Origin: Mesorhizobium erdmanii USDA 3471
Lineage (GTDB): Bacteria; Pseudomonadota; Alphaproteobacteria; Rhizobiales; Rhizobiaceae
Length of the DNA stretch: 64,000 bases
Assembly (NCBI RefSeq): GCF_000472705.1
Contig: NZ_AXAE01000015.1
Coordinates: forward strand, 1-64,000
Direction of reading: 5' to 3'
Both the position numbers and the translations under genes were made by a program. This document shows, piece by piece, positions 21,535 through 30,219 of this stretch. Below the pieces are notes generated by a model. The model saw only the letters and a program-made list of their open reading frames with translations, did not search any database and was not told where the DNA came from. Positions within the stretch are counted from its first letter, which is position 1. The number at the start of each line of letters is the position of its first letter.

Positions 21535-23129
21535 CAGCCGTGTCCTTCCTTGGTGAAGGAACCGGAGACAGCCCTTCGCTCTTTCAGGAAAGCGGTCGGT
21601 TCGCGACTGCCGACGAAGCCACGTGGCTTCCACAGCATGACGATGACCATGGCCATGCCGAAGAGAAGCATGCGGTAGAGTTCAGGCGTGAAGTCCGGCC
21701 CGAAGATCTGCTTGAGGAAGTCGAGTTCGCGCAGCGCCTCGGTGCCGCCGATCATCACCATCGCGGCAACCGCAATGCCTACCAGCGAGCCCATGCCGCC
21801 GAGAACGACGATCGCCAGGATGATGGCCGATTCCAGGAAGACGAAGGATTCCGGGCTGACGAAGCCTTGCCGCGCGGCGAAGAAAGAGCCGGCGAACCCC
21901 CCGAACATGGCGCCGGTGGCAAAGGCGGTCAGTTTGGTGGTGGTGGTGTTGATGCCGAGCGAGCGACAGGCGATCTCGTCCTCGCGCAAGGCTTCCCATG
22001 CACGGCCGACTGGCAGACGGCGCAGCCTGATGGTGACGAAGGCGGTGAGCAGGCAGAGCGCAAGGATGAGGTAATAGAGGAAGATCTTGTAGTAGGCGCC
22101 TGACTGGGCAATGCCGAGAACCTTGGCGATGTAATTCGGGTCCGAGACGTTGAACGACATCAGGCCGAAGAAGGAAACCTTCGGAATGCCGGAAATGCCG
22201 GCCGAGCCGTTGGTGACATCACGCCAGTTGATCAGCACTAGGCGGATGATCTCGCCGAAAGCCAGCGTCACGATCGCCAGATAGTCGCCGCGCAGGCGTA
22301 GCACGGGGAAGCCGAGCAGCACGCCCCAGAGAGCGGCCATCGCGCCGGCGGCGGGCAACAGGATCCAGAAAGACAGGCCGAAATGCGTGGCGAGAAGTGC
22401 ATACGCATAGGCGCCAAGTGCATAGAAGGCGACGTAGCCGAGGTCGAGCAGGCCAGCGAGGCCGACGACGATGTTCAGCCCCCATGCCAGCATCACATAG
22501 ATCAGGATCTGGATGCCGAAATTGTCGACCCATTTCAGCGAGCCCTGCAGCCCTCCAGCAATCGACCAGGCGTTCAGCGACAGCACCGCGACCACGAGGA
22601 TCGGGTACAGCACCAGCGCCGTGATGCCCAATTTCGTGAAGTTGGCATGGATGAAGGCTCGGAAGTAGTAGATCACGCAAGCAAGCACATAGATGACCGC
22701 CAGGGCGCGCAGGAATTGCAGATAGCCGGCCGGTTCTGCTCCCACCCATCCGGCGAGCGAGTTGTTCAATGCAAACAGCAGCACCATCGCGACAACAGCC
22801 GCGATGAACCACGGCAGCTGGAAGAATCGTGACGCCACGCTGGCCGGCAACAGGCCGGTGGCGACATTGGTTATCTTCTGGTTGGCCATGAAGGGCTGGC
22901 CATAGGCGATATAGAGGAAGCGCCCGACAGCCGTGGCGATCACCACGGCGGCGAGCAGGCCCCAGCGCGTCGTCACGACCAGTTCATTGCGCATGTTCTG
23001 ACCGGTCTTCAGCCCGATGAACAGCACGAACAGGCCAAGCGAGATGGCGCCGGCATAGAACGCTTCCTTAAGCGCGCGTTGGGTGGGGGTGGCGACGGTG
23101 TCGCGCTCGGGAGATACGGTGACGGCCAT
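21534..23129 (-). CDS. livM: Branched-chain amino acid ABC transporter permease LivM
   Basis: 531 residues; longer than enteric LivM (about 425) because of an N-terminal region with extra membrane helices. The conserved core begins at [20 protein letters not shown] and has the permease motif ([19 protein letters not shown]) that contacts the ATPases, followed by [20 protein letters not shown]. It forms the transmembrane channel with LivH, whose gene ends 4 bp upstream. A conserved C-terminal [18 protein letters not shown] is also present. Confidence 0.95.
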   Translation of the reverse strand: MAVTVSPERDTVATPTQRALKEAFYAGAISLGLFVLFIGLKTGQNMRNELVVTTRWGLLAAVVIATAVGRFLYIAYGQPFMANQKITNVATGLLPASVASRFFQLPWFIAAVVAMVLLFALNNSLAGWVGAEPAGYLQFLRALAVIYVLACVIYYFRAFIHANFTKLGITALVLYPILVVAVLSLNAWSIAGGLQGSLKWVDNFGIQILIYVMLAWGLNIVVGLAGLLDLGYVAFYALGAYAYALLATHFGLSFWILLPAAGAMAALWGVLLGFPVLRLRGDYLAIVTLAFGEIIRLVLINWRDVTNGSAGISGIPKVSFFGLMSFNVSDPNYIAKVLGIAQSGAYYKIFLYYLILALCLLTAFVTIRLRRLPVGRAWEALREDEIACRSLGINTTTTKLTAFATGAMFGGFAGSFFAARQGFVSPESFVFLESAIILAIVVLGGMGSLVGIAVAAMVMIGGTEALRELDFLKQIFGPDFTPELYRMLLFGMAMVIVMLWKPRGFVGSREPTAFLKERRAVSGSFTKEGHG

Positions 23130-23133
23130 GATC

Positions 23134-24036
23134 TCAGACCTTTTCGACTTCTGGCCGGCCCAGAATGCCGGAAGGCAGGAAGATCAGCACGATCGCCAGG
23201 ATCGAGAACGCCGCGACGTCCTTGTAGTCGATCGAGAAATACGCCGACCACATGCTCTCGATGAAACCGATCAACAGCCCGCCGAGCACCGCACCCGGCA
23301 GTGAGCCGATGCCGCCGAGCACCGCCGCCGTGAAGGCTTTCACACCAGGTGTGAAGCCGTCGGAGAAGGCAACGACGCCGTAATACATCAGGAACAGCGT
23401 GCCGGCGACGGCGGCAAGGGCGGCGCCCATGATGAAGGTGATCGAGATGGTCCGGTCGACGTCGATGCCGAGCAGCGCGGCCATCTTGCGGTCCTGCTCG
23501 CAGGCGCGCTGGGCGCGGCCAAGCGAGGTCTTGTTGACCAGGTACCAGAACACCGCCAGCAGCAGCGCGGTGACGATGACGATGATGATCTGCTTCAGCG
23601 ACACGCTGACACCGTCGATGCTGTAGACCGTCGACACCATCGGCGGGATCGGCTTGTTGCGGGGGCCTTGCGTCACCTGGACGAAATTCGACAGCGCGAT
23701 CGACATGCCGATGGCGGTGATCAGCGGCGCCAGCCGAAACGAACCGCGCAGCGGCCGATAGGCCACCTTCTCGATCGTCCAGTTGTAGAGGCTGGTGAGC
23801 AGCATCGCCACGATCATCATGACCAGCAGCGCGATGACCACGGGCACCGAATAGAACAGCGCGCCGAGGATGAGGAAGACGATCAGCGCCGCGAAGGCGC
23901 CCACCATGAAGATATCGCCATGGGCGAAATTGATCATGCCGATGATGCCGTAGACCATCGTGTAGCCGATCGCGATCAGCCCATAGATCGATCCCAGCGT
24001 CAGCCCGTTGATAAGCTGCTGGACAAAATACTGCAT
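23134..24036 (-). CDS. livH: Branched-chain amino acid ABC transporter permease LivH
   Basis: 300 residues with eight or so membrane helices. It starts [20 protein letters not shown] and contains [20 protein letters not shown], the ATPase-contact segment [20 protein letters not shown] and the C-terminal [20 protein letters not shown]. It is the first gene of the livHMGF run, so the operon promoter should be in the 335 bp upstream. GGGGAG precedes the ATG at a suitable distance. Confidence 0.95.
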   Translation of the reverse strand: MQYFVQQLINGLTLGSIYGLIAIGYTMVYGIIGMINFAHGDIFMVGAFAALIVFLILGALFYSVPVVIALLVMMIVAMLLTSLYNWTIEKVAYRPLRGSFRLAPLITAIGMSIALSNFVQVTQGPRNKPIPPMVSTVYSIDGVSVSLKQIIIVIVTALLLAVFWYLVNKTSLGRAQRACEQDRKMAALLGIDVDRTISITFIMGAALAAVAGTLFLMYYGVVAFSDGFTPGVKAFTAAVLGGIGSLPGAVLGGLLIGFIESMWSAYFSIDYKDVAAFSILAIVLIFLPSGILGRPEVEKV

Positions 24037-24371
24037 GTGTACATGGCTCCCCTGGAATGTCGCCCATGCAGACGCATTCCTTTTCGTATTTCCCCTAGTC
24101 GTAAAGTTTCGAGGCCGGATTGCAACGTGATTTTTTTGATCGCCCCGCGTGTTCCCGATTCACGTCGTTTCGATCGCCCGTTTTTTGTATTCGACCCCTG
24201 GACTATCGCGGACCCTATCATTGGCATAACGCAATGTCTTTGACGATTCGGCCGCATCATGCGCCCCGTTTCGAAGAAACCACCGTCAAGATTAGGTGAT
24301 AGGACGAATCGTTGCGTTGCTGACATGATTCGCCTTTTCGTCACACTGCTTCCGCAAGGTCAGGATTCTTG
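24037..24371. other. Gap between livH and the hydroxyproline epimerase (335 bp)
   Basis: No coding frame with any likeness to a protein was found. It must contain the livH promoter (minus strand) and the 3' end region of the epimerase gene. It is richer in T tracts (TTTTTTT near 24131 and 24182) than its neighbours. I see no hairpin terminator or riboswitch I can name. Confidence 0.5.
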
Positions 24372-25373
24372 CTACTTGACCACGAAACCATGCGCGAACG
24401 GATCGCGGTCGTCGATGAAGATCGTGTTCAGTCCGGTCATCCGCGCCCAGCCGCCGATCGAGGGAATGATCGCCGGCTTTCCCGCCAAGGTGACCTCCTT
24501 TTCGACCTTGCCCTTGAACAGCGAGCCGATGATCGATTCATGCACGAAGGCGTCGCCGGCCTTGAGCTTGCCCTTGGCATGGAGCTGCGCCATGCGCGCC
24601 GAGGTGCCGGTGCCGCACGGCGAGCGGTCGATGGCCTTGTCGCCGTAGAAGACGGCGTTGCGGGCGTCGGCCCCTTCCACCGTCGGCTTGCCGGTCCACA
24701 GCATGTGCGACAACCCAGTGATGCCGGGCTTTTCCGGATGCACGAAAGAGTATTTCTCGTTCAGCCGCTGCCGCACCACCGGGCTCCAGGCGATGAAATC
24801 GCCGGCGGTATGATCGGCCATGTCGCGAAAGTTCGCCTGCGGCTCGACGATGGCGTAGAAATTGCCGCCATAGGCGACATCGACGGTAAGCTCGCCGAGA
24901 CCGGGGCATTCGACCGTCAGGCCTTCGGCATAAAGGAACGACGGCACGTTGGTGATGCGCACCTCCTCGACATATTCGCCGACCTGTTTGTACTCGGCGA
25001 TGACCAGCCCGGCCGGCGTGTCGAGCCTCAGCACACCCGGCGTCTTCGGCTTGATCAGTCCGTGCTCGATGGCCATCGTCACCGTGCCGATGGTGCCGTG
25101 CCCGCACATCGGCAGGCAGCCCGAGGTCTCGATGAACAGGATGGCGATATCGCAATCCTCGCGCGTCGGCGGATAGAGGATCGAGCCCGACATCACATCA
25201 TGGCCGCGCGGCTCGAACATCAGGCCGGTGCGGATCCAGTCATATTCGGCGAGAAAGTGCGCCCGCCGCTCCATCATCGTCGAGCCCTCGAGCAGCGGGC
25301 CGCCGCCGGCGACCAGCCGCACCGGGTTGCCGCAGGTGTGGCCGTCGATGCAGAAGAAGGATTTCTTGGCCAT
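24372..25373 (-). CDS. hypE: 4-hydroxyproline epimerase (proline racemase family)
   Basis: 333 residues, the size of characterised bacterial 4-hydroxyproline epimerases. The two catalytic cysteines are both present: C90 in LPMCGHGTIG and C253 in DRSPCGTGTSAR, so it epimerises (trans-3-hydroxyproline dehydratases have Thr in the second place). It converts trans-4-hydroxy-L-proline to cis-4-hydroxy-D-proline. The start MAKKSFF at 25373 has GAGGAG upstream. Next to it lie the FAD oxidoreductase and the DapA-like deaminase of the same pathway. Confidence 0.93.
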   Translation of the reverse strand: MAKKSFFCIDGHTCGNPVRLVAGGGPLLEGSTMMERRAHFLAEYDWIRTGLMFEPRGHDVMSGSILYPPTREDCDIAILFIETSGCLPMCGHGTIGTVTMAIEHGLIKPKTPGVLRLDTPAGLVIAEYKQVGEYVEEVRITNVPSFLYAEGLTVECPGLGELTVDVAYGGNFYAIVEPQANFRDMADHTAGDFIAWSPVVRQRLNEKYSFVHPEKPGITGLSHMLWTGKPTVEGADARNAVFYGDKAIDRSPCGTGTSARMAQLHAKGKLKAGDAFVHESIIGSLFKGKVEKEVTLAGKPAIIPSIGGWARMTGLNTIFIDDRDPFAHGFVVK

Positions 25374-25390
25374 GTCGCTCCTCGAAGAAT

Positions 25391-26707
25391 TCAAAAACGT
25401 TGCGGGCTGAAGGGGGCCAGATCAACAGGCGGAGTCTGCCCCAGGACGAGTTCCCGGATCAATCGTCCGGTTGCCGCAGCCTGGGTCAGGCCGAGATGGC
25501 CGTGACCGAAGGCATAGAGCACCGACGGGCTTGCTGGCGCCTCGCCGATGACAGGCACCGAATCCGGCAGCGAAGGCCGGAATCCCATCCATTCGCGCCC
25601 GCCTGTGGGATCGAGCCCCGGCAGGAATGCCTGCGCCTTGAGCAGCAGCGCTTTCGACCTGTCGTAGTTGGGCCGCCGCTCGATGCCGCCGAGCTCGACG
25701 GCACCGCCGACGCGCAGGCCCGTCGCGAGCGGCGTGATGACGAAGCCATGACCGGAGAAGATCAGCATCCGCTTCACGTCGAAGGCGCTCTTCGGCAAGG
25801 TCGTGTTGTAGCCGCGCTCGGTTTCCAGCGGAATGCGGTCGCCGAGCTGCCGCGCCAGGCGATGCGACCAGGCGCCGGCCGCGACGACGAGACGCTTGGC
25901 ATGCCTGGTCGTGCCGTCGGCCAGCGTCAGTGTGGCGCCATCCCGATCCGCCGCGACGCGATCGATGCGGGCCATTTCGAAGCGCGCGCCCTTGGCCTCG
26001 GCATAGGCCCACACCGCTTTGCCGAGCAGCTTCGGATCGGCGACCGTCTTCCATCCCGGCACGAACGTACCTTTGACGAAGCGCGGCGAAAGGCCGGCTT
26101 GCAGCGTCGCCAGTTCCTCGCGCTCGACATGACGGAAGCCGATGCCGAAACGCTCGCGCGCCGCCCAGCCGGATAGTCCAGCGCGAAACTCGGCCTCGCT
26201 TTCGTAGAGTTCCAGCGAGCCGTCCTCGCGCAGCATCGGCCGCGTGCCGGAACGATCGAGCAAGCCCATCCACTCCGCTTCGGCGAGCTTCATCATCCCG
26301 GCCTGAGCGGCGAGGCTGGCCTCGTATTTTGCCGGCGCGCCGGCGCGCCAGAAGCGGATCAGCCAGGGCAGCAGCTGCGGCAGGTAGGCCGGCGGAATGC
26401 TCAGCGGGCCAAGCGGATCGGCCAACCATTTCGGCAGGTTCTTGATCATTCCCTTGTGCGCCAGCGGCAGCACGTCGGAGAAGGCGAAGGCGGCGGCGTT
26501 GCCGGAACTCGTCTCTTCGCAGATGCCGGTGCGGTCGAAGACCGTGACATCCAGGCCTGCCTCGGCGAGGAAGGCGGCCGCGCAGATGCCGATGATGCCG
26601 CCGCCGATGATGGCGACGCCGCCTTCTCCCTGTTCACGGGGAGAGGGTGCCTCAAGGGCGGATGAGGAGCGGCGCCCCGCTTCCGCCGATCTGGAATCCT
26701 GCTGCAC
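25391..26707 (-). CDS. FAD-dependent D-amino acid oxidoreductase, probable cis-4-hydroxy-D-proline dehydrogenase
   Basis: 438 residues of the DAO/DadA family. FAD motif VAIIGGGIIGICAAAFLAEA starts near residue 31; SGNAAAFAFSDVLPLAHKGM and the C-terminal GHGHLGLTQAAATGRLI are typical. Together with the neighbouring epimerase and deaminase it fits HypO-type oxidation of cis-4-hydroxy-D-proline (inference from context). Odd: residues 21-30 (PSPREQGEGG) are encoded by a palindromic repeat element, and no start codon lies after it, so the repeat is apparently translated. The start at 26707 is the first ATG of the frame and is not well supported. Confidence 0.87.
   Translation of the reverse strand: MQQDSRSAEAGRRSSSALEAPSPREQGEGGVAIIGGGIIGICAAAFLAEAGLDVTVFDRTGICEETSSGNAAAFAFSDVLPLAHKGMIKNLPKWLADPLGPLSIPPAYLPQLLPWLIRFWRAGAPAKYEASLAAQAGMMKLAEAEWMGLLDRSGTRPMLREDGSLELYESEAEFRAGLSGWAARERFGIGFRHVEREELATLQAGLSPRFVKGTFVPGWKTVADPKLLGKAVWAYAEAKGARFEMARIDRVAADRDGATLTLADGTTRHAKRLVVAAGAWSHRLARQLGDRIPLETERGYNTTLPKSAFDVKRMLIFSGHGFVITPLATGLRVGGAVELGGIERRPNYDRSKALLLKAQAFLPGLDPTGGREWMGFRPSLPDSVPVIGEAPASPSVLYAFGHGHLGLTQAAATGRLIRELVLGQTPPVDLAPFSPQRF
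26622..26648. repeat. Palindromic element inside the oxidoreductase gene
   Basis: CCTTCTCCCTGTTCACGGGG followed by AGAGGG is an imperfect inverted repeat around a TTC centre. It matches the CTCTCCCCGTGAACGGGGAG element common in intergenic DNA of rhizobia (recalled). Here it codes for PSPREQGEG just before the FAD-binding strand. Confidence 0.6.
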
Positions 26708-26721
26708 GTCTGCTGCTGCCC

Positions 26722-27657
26722 CTATTCGGCCGCCACCATCTGCTCCGCTGGCCGAGAAGAACTCTCAAACGACGGCAACTTCGGACGCACCGCCAGCGCA
26801 TCCCGGACGATTGTTTCCACCGCCTTGCGGCGCTCACCCGACAGTGGCTGGCGCGGCATGCGCACGCGGTCATTGGTATCGATTGCCAGCACTTCGGCAA
26901 GCTTGATGTTCTGTACCAGATAGGTCGAGACGTCGAGGTCGAGCAGCGGCCTGAACCAGCGGTAGATGGCAAGCGCCTCCTCGCGCCGGCCCTGTTTCAT
27001 CAGCTGGTAGATGGCGACGGTCTCGCGCGGAAAGGCGGTGACCAGGCCGGCTACCCAGCCGATGGCGCCGACCGACAGCGCCTCGAAGGCGAGATTGTCG
27101 ACGCCGGTGAACAGATCGTAGCGGTCGCCAAGCCGGTTGATGATCTCGGTCGAGCGCCTGATATCGTCTGAGGATTCCTTGATGGCGACGAAGCGCTTGT
27201 CCGATGCCAGCTCCTCCATCTGGTCGACGGTGACGTCGACGCGGTAGGCGAGCCGGTTGGAATAGATCATCACCGGCAGGTCGCCGGCCTCGGCGACCGC
27301 GCGCAGCGCCGCAACCGTCTCTTCCTGGTTGGTGTGATAGATCGGGCTCGGAACCACCATCAGCCCATTGGCGCCTTCCTTGGCGGCGCGCCTGGCGATG
27401 CTGGCCGCCTCGCGGGTACCCGCTTCATTGACCGTCATCAGTACCGGCTTGCTGCCTGCGACCTTCTGCGCCGTCTTCAGCACCTCGATCTTCTCGTCAG
27501 GCGACAGCATCGGCCCCTCGCCGAGCGAACCGCAGACGATGATGCCGTCGCAGCCGGCCTCCATCTGCAGGCTGAAGCAGCGCTCCATTTCGGCATCGTC
27601 GAGCCGGTCGTCGGCGGTGAATTTGGTCGTGACGGCGGGGAAAACTCCGGTCCACAT
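26722..27657 (-). CDS. DapA-family aldolase/deaminase, probable 1-pyrroline-4-hydroxy-2-carboxylate deaminase
   Basis: 311 residues, a TIM-barrel lyase of the dihydrodipicolinate synthase family. GVFPAVTTKFTADDRLD, CGSLGEGPMLSPDEK, the Tyr in PVMIYSNRLAYRVD and the Schiff-base Lys in FVAIKESSDD are visible. In rhizobial hydroxyproline catabolism the third step is done by such a protein (HypD), deaminating the pyrroline to 2,5-dioxovalerate. ATG 27657 is preferred over ATG 27663, because GGAG is 8 bases before it and only 2 before the other. Its own promoter faces the GntR gene. Confidence 0.88.
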   Translation of the reverse strand: MWTGVFPAVTTKFTADDRLDDAEMERCFSLQMEAGCDGIIVCGSLGEGPMLSPDEKIEVLKTAQKVAGSKPVLMTVNEAGTREAASIARRAAKEGANGLMVVPSPIYHTNQEETVAALRAVAEAGDLPVMIYSNRLAYRVDVTVDQMEELASDKRFVAIKESSDDIRRSTEIINRLGDRYDLFTGVDNLAFEALSVGAIGWVAGLVTAFPRETVAIYQLMKQGRREEALAIYRWFRPLLDLDVSTYLVQNIKLAEVLAIDTNDRVRMPRQPLSGERRKAVETIVRDALAVRPKLPSFESSSRPAEQMVAAE

Positions 27658-27672
27658 GATCATTGCTCCATC

Positions 27673-27748
27673 TGATATATCAGTCGTATATCTGTTAGGA
27701 AACGCGCTGTCAATGCGGAATCTGTTATGATATATTCAGGATATATCA
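27673..27748. promoter_or_regulatory. GntR operator pair between the hyp genes and their regulator
   Basis: TGATATATCA at 27673-27682 is a perfect palindrome, and TGATATAT-TCAGG-ATATATCA at 27728-27748 is a perfect 8-bp inverted repeat. Both share the ATATATCA half-site and lie in the short divergent gap. They are probable binding sites of the GntR protein encoded to the right. Confidence 0.7.
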
Positions 27749-27759
27749 GGAGATCGCCT

Positions 27760-28419
27760 TTGATATCCATGGAAGCAACCATGACATCCGAGCCGGCGGC
27801 GGCCAGGGCCTATCGCGTGCTCGAGCACATGATCGTCACGCTGGAACTGTCGCCGGCGAGTTTCGTCACCGAAGGAGCGCTCATCGATAAGCTGGCGCTC
27901 GGCCGCACGCCGGTACGAGAGGCCATCCAGCGGCTGGCCTGGGAAGGGCTGCTCGATGTCAGGCCACGCGCCGGCATCGCGATCGCGCCGCTGCATCCCG
28001 GCGACTGGCTGCGCGTGCTCGACGCTCGCCGCGGTGTCGAGGTGGTGCTTGCCCGCTCGGCCGCACGCTTCGTCACCCGCGAGGCCGCCGACCTGTTTCA
28101 CGAGGCGGCCCTCGCCATGCAGAAGGCGGTCATCTCGGGCAATGTGCTTGCCTTCATCCAGGCCGACAAGGCGCTCGACGAGGCCCTGGCGCTGGCCGCC
28201 GACAATCCGTTCGCCGCCCGGCTGGCCGCCCCCTTGCAGACCCACAGCCGTCGCTTCTGGTTCCGCTACAAGGCGGACACGGGTCTCGCCGAGTCCGCCG
28301 AGCATCACGTCGCGCTGATCCGCTCGATCCTCGACGGCGATGAAGAGGGGGCCGCCAAGGACGCCAAGCGGCTGATGGCGCTGCTGCGCGGCCATGCGGA
28401 GACGGCTGCAACGCGGTAG
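27760..28419 (+). CDS. GntR family (FadR/FCD) regulator
   Basis: 219 residues. The winged helix is ILxxLxxGxxV-like (VLEHMIVTLELSPASFVTEG, LIDKLALGRTPVREAIQRLA), followed by a helical FCD domain with ARRGVEVVLARSAARFV and the acidic/His cluster ESAEHHVALIRSIL. It is divergent from the hydroxyproline genes and very likely their repressor (HypR-like, inferred). TTG at 27760 has AGGAG seven bases before; ATGs at 27769 and 27781 are alternatives. The ATG at 27727 lies inside the operator and is not used. A terminator follows. Confidence 0.87.
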   Translation: MISMEATMTSEPAAARAYRVLEHMIVTLELSPASFVTEGALIDKLALGRTPVREAIQRLAWEGLLDVRPRAGIAIAPLHPGDWLRVLDARRGVEVVLARSAARFVTREAADLFHEAALAMQKAVISGNVLAFIQADKALDEALALAADNPFAARLAAPLQTHSRRFWFRYKADTGLAESAEHHVALIRSILDGDEEGAAKDAKRLMALLRGHAETAATR

Positions 28420-28428
28420 GCCAAACAA

Positions 28429-28458
28429 AAAAAGGCGCGACCAACGCCGCGCCTTTTT
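28429..28458 (+). terminator. Terminator after the GntR gene
   Basis: AAAAAGGCGCG at 28429-28439 pairs with CGCGCCTTTTT at 28448-28458 around an 8-base loop. The T tract gives a factor-independent terminator for the plus strand; the A tract would make it work on the minus strand too. Confidence 0.85.
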
Positions 28459-28476
28459 CAAAAATCTCTGTCGGAC

Positions 28477-28520
28477 TCAATTCATCGTCGGGACGAATTC
28501 CGCTCCGTCCCTGATGCCCG
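28477..28520 (-). repeat. Remnant duplicate of the mmsA 3' end
   Basis: On the minus strand this reads AGIRDGAEFVPTMN and a TGA, nearly the same as the true MmsA C terminus (GIKDGAEFVIPTMN plus stop) that ends 87 bp away at 28564. It is a degenerate partial copy and not an open gene. It could result from a past tandem duplication or gene exchange at the mmsA tail. Confidence 0.75.
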
Positions 28521-28563
28521 CCCGCAGCCGAAGGCGAGGATGCTCAAGCAAGAAACCGTCCGG

Positions 28564-30060
28564 TCAGTTCATCGTCGGGATGACGAACTCGGCACCGTCC
28601 TTGATGCCGGACGGCCAGCGCGAGGTCACCGTCTTGGTCTTGGTGTAGAAGCGGAAGGCATCGGGACCATGCTGGTTGAGGTCGCCGAAGGACGACGCCT
28701 TCCAGCCGCCGAACGTGTAATAGGCGATCGGCACCGGGATCGGCACGTTGACGCCGACCATGCCGACCTGGACACGGCTTGCGAAGTCGCGCGCGGCATC
28801 GCCGTCGCGGGTGAAGATGGCGACGCCATTGCCCATCTCGTGGTCGTTGGCGAGCTTGATCGCGCTCTCGTAGGTCGGTGCGCGCACCACCGAGAGCACC
28901 GGCCCGAAGATCTCTTCCTTGTAGATGCGCATGTCCGCCGTCACATTGTCGAACAGGCAGCCGCCCATATAGTAGCCGTCCTCATAGCCCTGCATCTTGA
29001 AGCCGCGGCCGTCGACGACCAGCTTTGCGCCTTCCTTCACGCCGGTGTCGACATAGCCCTTGACCCGCTCCAGCGCCTGCGCCGTCACCAGCGGGCCGAA
29101 ATCGGCGGCCGAGTCGGTCGACGGGCCGACCTTCAGGCTCTCGACGCGCGGGATCAGCTTTTCCATCAGCCGGTTGGCGGTGTCGTTTCCGACCGGGACG
29201 GCCACCGAGATCGCCATGCAACGCTCGCCGGCCGAGCCGTAACCGGCGCCTATCAGCGCGTCGACAGTCTGGTCCATGTCGGCGTCGGGCATGATGATCA
29301 TGTGGTTCTTGGCGCCGCCGAAGCACTGCACGCGTTTGCCTGCGGCCGTGCCGCGCGAATAGATGTAATGGGCGATCGGCGTCGAGCCGACAAAGCCGAC
29401 GGCCTTGATGTCGGGATCGTCGAGGATCGCGTCGACGACTTCCTTGTCGCCGTTGACGACGTTGAGGATGCCTGCCGGCAGGCCAGCTTCGAGGAACAAT
29501 TCGGCGATGCGGATCGGCACGCCCGGGTCACGTTCCGACGGTTTCAGGATGAAGGCATTGCCGCAGGCGATCGCCGGCGCGATCTTCCACAGCGGGATCA
29601 TCGCCGGGAAATTGAACGGCGTGATGCCGGCGACGACGCCCAGCGGTTGGCGCATCGAATAGACGTCGATGCCAGGGCCGGCGCCATCGGTGAATTCGCC
29701 CTTCATCATGTGCGGCGCACCGATACAGACCTCGACCACTTCGAGGCCGCGCTGGATGTCGCCCTTGGCGTCGGCGATCGTCTTGCCGTGCTCGCGCGCC
29801 AGGATGTCGGCCAGTTCGTCATAGTCGCGGGCGACCAGTTCGAGGAACTTCATCAGCACGCGCACGCGGCGCTGCGGGTTGGTGGCGGCCCACTTGGGCT
29901 GCGCCGCCTTGGCGTTCTCGACAGCCGCGCGCAGTTCCGCCTGCGAGGCCAGCGCCACCGTGCCGCGCACGGAACCGTCCATAGGCTGCATGACGTCCTG
30001 CTTGCGGCCGCTGGTGCCGGCGACACGCTTGCCGCCGATGAAATGACCGTATTCGATCAT
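28564..30060 (-). CDS. mmsA: CoA-acylating methylmalonate-semialdehyde dehydrogenase
   Basis: 498 residues, as usual. IEYGHFIGGKRVAGTSGRKQ opens the protein, the substrate loop TPFNFPAMIPLWKIAPAIAC follows, and the nucleophile is C281 in GSAGERCMAISVAVPVGN. Lacking the general-base Glu of ordinary ALDHs is a mark of this family. It converts methylmalonate or malonate semialdehyde to propionyl- or acetyl-CoA in valine, inositol or beta-alanine breakdown. A LysR gene diverges from it. The start at 30060 is preferred to 30135, where the extra residues look unrelated. Confidence 0.95.
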   Translation of the reverse strand: MIEYGHFIGGKRVAGTSGRKQDVMQPMDGSVRGTVALASQAELRAAVENAKAAQPKWAATNPQRRVRVLMKFLELVARDYDELADILAREHGKTIADAKGDIQRGLEVVEVCIGAPHMMKGEFTDGAGPGIDVYSMRQPLGVVAGITPFNFPAMIPLWKIAPAIACGNAFILKPSERDPGVPIRIAELFLEAGLPAGILNVVNGDKEVVDAILDDPDIKAVGFVGSTPIAHYIYSRGTAAGKRVQCFGGAKNHMIIMPDADMDQTVDALIGAGYGSAGERCMAISVAVPVGNDTANRLMEKLIPRVESLKVGPSTDSAADFGPLVTAQALERVKGYVDTGVKEGAKLVVDGRGFKMQGYEDGYYMGGCLFDNVTADMRIYKEEIFGPVLSVVRAPTYESAIKLANDHEMGNGVAIFTRDGDAARDFASRVQVGMVGVNVPIPVPIAYYTFGGWKASSFGDLNQHGPDAFRFYTKTKTVTSRWPSGIKDGAEFVIPTMN

Positions 30061-30151
30061 GATATCTCTCCCTGGTTTTGTGATGCTGCATTCTCCGCCT
30101 TTGCAGTGGCGAAGGCAACGTGAGGGAGAACGCAACCGTTGTGCGAAAATT

Positions 30152-30208
30152 AGATATCGATTGACCAGAGAGCATCAATTCTCGCAAATGGCCCGTTACA
30201 AGATATCT
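30152..30208. promoter_or_regulatory. Possible LysR-binding region between mmsA and the LysR gene
   Basis: ATTGA (30160-30164) and TCAAT (30175-30179) form a spaced dyad of the sort LysR-type proteins use, and AGATATC occurs at 30152 and again in AGATATCT at 30201-30208. All are in the divergent gap next to the LysR start. No binding is proven. Confidence 0.35.
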
Positions 30209-30219
30209 CCGGGGATTCC

